Shown: one piece after another, positions 63,340 through 64,000 of the stretch
Numbering within the stretch: position 1 is the first letter of the stretch
Layout: each line of letters starts with the position of its first letter
NCBI GenBank assembly: GCA_934045905.1
Contig: CAKOGZ010000076.1
Location: 155,882 to 219,881, forward strand
Origin: Leuctra nigra
Lineage: Eukaryota > Arthropoda > Insecta > Plecoptera > Leuctridae
Direction: 5' to 3'
Length of the DNA: 64,000 bases
Translations under genes and position numbers: made by a program
Notes under the pieces: model-generated
Databases searched by the model: none
What the model was told of the DNA's origin: nothing
Seen by the model: the letters and a program-made list of their open reading frames with translations, nothing else

Positions 63340-63493
63340 CCTGTGTCTGACGTAGTACCTTGTGTAATCCCAGTATTGGCTGTAGCTCTGACGTAGGTAC
63401 TACGAACCGTCTGACGTACTGCTCTGACGTAGGTACTACGAACCGTCTGACGTACTGTAGCTCTGACGTAGGTACTCCTCTGACGTAGGTACC
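63340..63493. repeat. CTCTGACGTAGGTACTAC array
   Basis: Seven TGACGTA words in about 150 bases, as GCTCTGACGTAGGTACTACG + AACC and GTCTGACGTACTG units. The same unit then continues into the end of the next gene (two copies near 63600-63627), where it encodes PTSELPTSEQ. Confidence 0.85.
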
Positions 63494-64000
63494 CTAGGAA
63501 GCAAATCGTTTCGCTTGGACCATAGTATCGTTAAATTCCCCTCTACGTTTTAATCCTATCGGCGTATCCCGCAGTTGGCGTGTTGCTGCACCGTACTGCT
63601 CTGACGTAGGTAGCTCTGACGTAGGTACTGTAGGTTTGAACTGTGTATCGTCGTAGATCCGACTCGCCCGGGAGTGAGAGTTGGCGTATAACGGTGGGAA
63701 TGGGGTATGTTGAATATGGTCCATGTTGAACTCTTGATAGCCCCCGGGTTGGGAAACTAGATATACGGTGATGTCATCGATTTCGGGGTTCTTCGCATTG
63801 GGCTTGGTGTTTATAATCACACCGTTCGTAGTGCCCCTGTCGTCACAGTTTGTCGTGAGAACGTTTGGATTGATGATGAGAGATTCACGAAAATATTTCT
63901 CCTTCATTGGCTCTCCGTTACTTCCCTCCATATCCATTACAGCACACAATGGATACCCCGAGCTTTGTTGAGCATATTGATACGTGTCGTCGTCAAATAT
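63494..64000 (-). CDS. Unknown protein, 5' end beyond the window
   Basis: At least 168 residues. The frame is open without a stop to the right edge at 64000, so the true start may lie outside; the first ATG inside is at 63937. The visible part looks folded at first (ESLIINPNVLTTNCDDRGTT; DDITVYLVSQPGGYQEFN) and ends with a polar tail that contains PTSELPTSEQ, the coding form of the TACGTCAGAG repeat. The last residues are basic (IGLKRRGEFNDTMVQAKRF). Not recognised. Confidence 0.65.
   Translation of the reverse strand: MFDDDTYQYAQQSSGYPLCAVMDMEGSNGEPMKEKYFRESLIINPNVLTTNCDDRGTTNGVIINTKPNAKNPEIDDITVYLVSQPGGYQEFNMDHIQHTPFPPLYANSHSRASRIYDDTQFKPTVPTSELPTSEQYGAATRQLRDTPIGLKRRGEFNDTMVQAKRFAS

Overview
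The window looks like part of a large circular or linear double-stranded DNA virus genome of the nudivirus type (order Lefavirales, relatives of baculoviruses), most likely infecting an arthropod. The evidence is the combination of genes. There are per os infectivity factors (P74/PIF-0, PIF-2-like, PIF-3, PIF-5/ODV-E56) and late transcription factors (LEF-4 capping enzyme with KRDG, LEF-5 with a TFIIS-type zinc ribbon). There is also a VLF-1-like tyrosine recombinase, a probable Ac81 homologue, and the genes that mark nudiviruses: a small SF1 helicase (helicase 2), a FEN-type flap nuclease and deoxynucleoside-kinase-like proteins. Genes are intronless, closely packed on both strands, often overlapping by a few to about 150 bases, and bounded by AATAAA signals. 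Early-type promoters (TATA box with a TCAGT initiator about 30 bases downstream) are readable in the left part. No nearest relative could be assigned without a search, and about half of the genes are not recognised.

Layout. 0-6.4 kb: a decaying family of RING-type genes, each behind the same TATA/initiator cassette. 6.4-8.2 kb: a tRNA-Val(UAC) gene and a long repeat-rich non-coding zone. 8.2-14 kb: two HAD-phosphatase-like paralogues (one with its catalytic aspartates replaced), an exonuclease-like + BIR protein, and a leucine-rich-repeat membrane protein with a mucin-like stalk. 14-21 kb: a 731-residue protein with a Cys/Arg tail, helicase 2, and repeat-bearing proteins. 21-29 kb: PIF-3, three related type II membrane proteins, and a patatin-like lipase. 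29-38 kb: LEF-4, an Ac81-like protein, the FEN nuclease and a double P-loop kinase. 38-48 kb: a peritrophin-like envelope protein, structural-looking unknowns, LEF-5 and PIF-2. 48-55 kb: a 1317-residue coiled-coil protein and PIF-5. 55-64 kb: a repeat-rich protein, the tyrosine recombinase, P74, and a gene running off the right edge.

How the parts fit. The PIF proteins would form the oral-entry complex on the virion envelope. LEF-4, LEF-5 and the recombinase would serve late transcription and genome/capsid maturation. Helicase 2, FEN and the kinases would serve replication and nucleotide supply. The RING, BIR, LRR, patatin and tRNA genes look like acquired host-interaction functions.

The most unusual signal is not a gene. 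The DNA word TGACGTA/TACGTCA (a CRE/ATF-like core) recurs in dense arrays in most intergenic regions. It also recurs inside low-complexity tracts of many unrelated proteins, in more than one reading frame. Several non-coding repeat modules reappear almost unchanged as coding sequence elsewhere in the window. This points to a dispersed, CRE-cored homologous-repeat system that spreads through both intergenic DNA and disordered protein regions.
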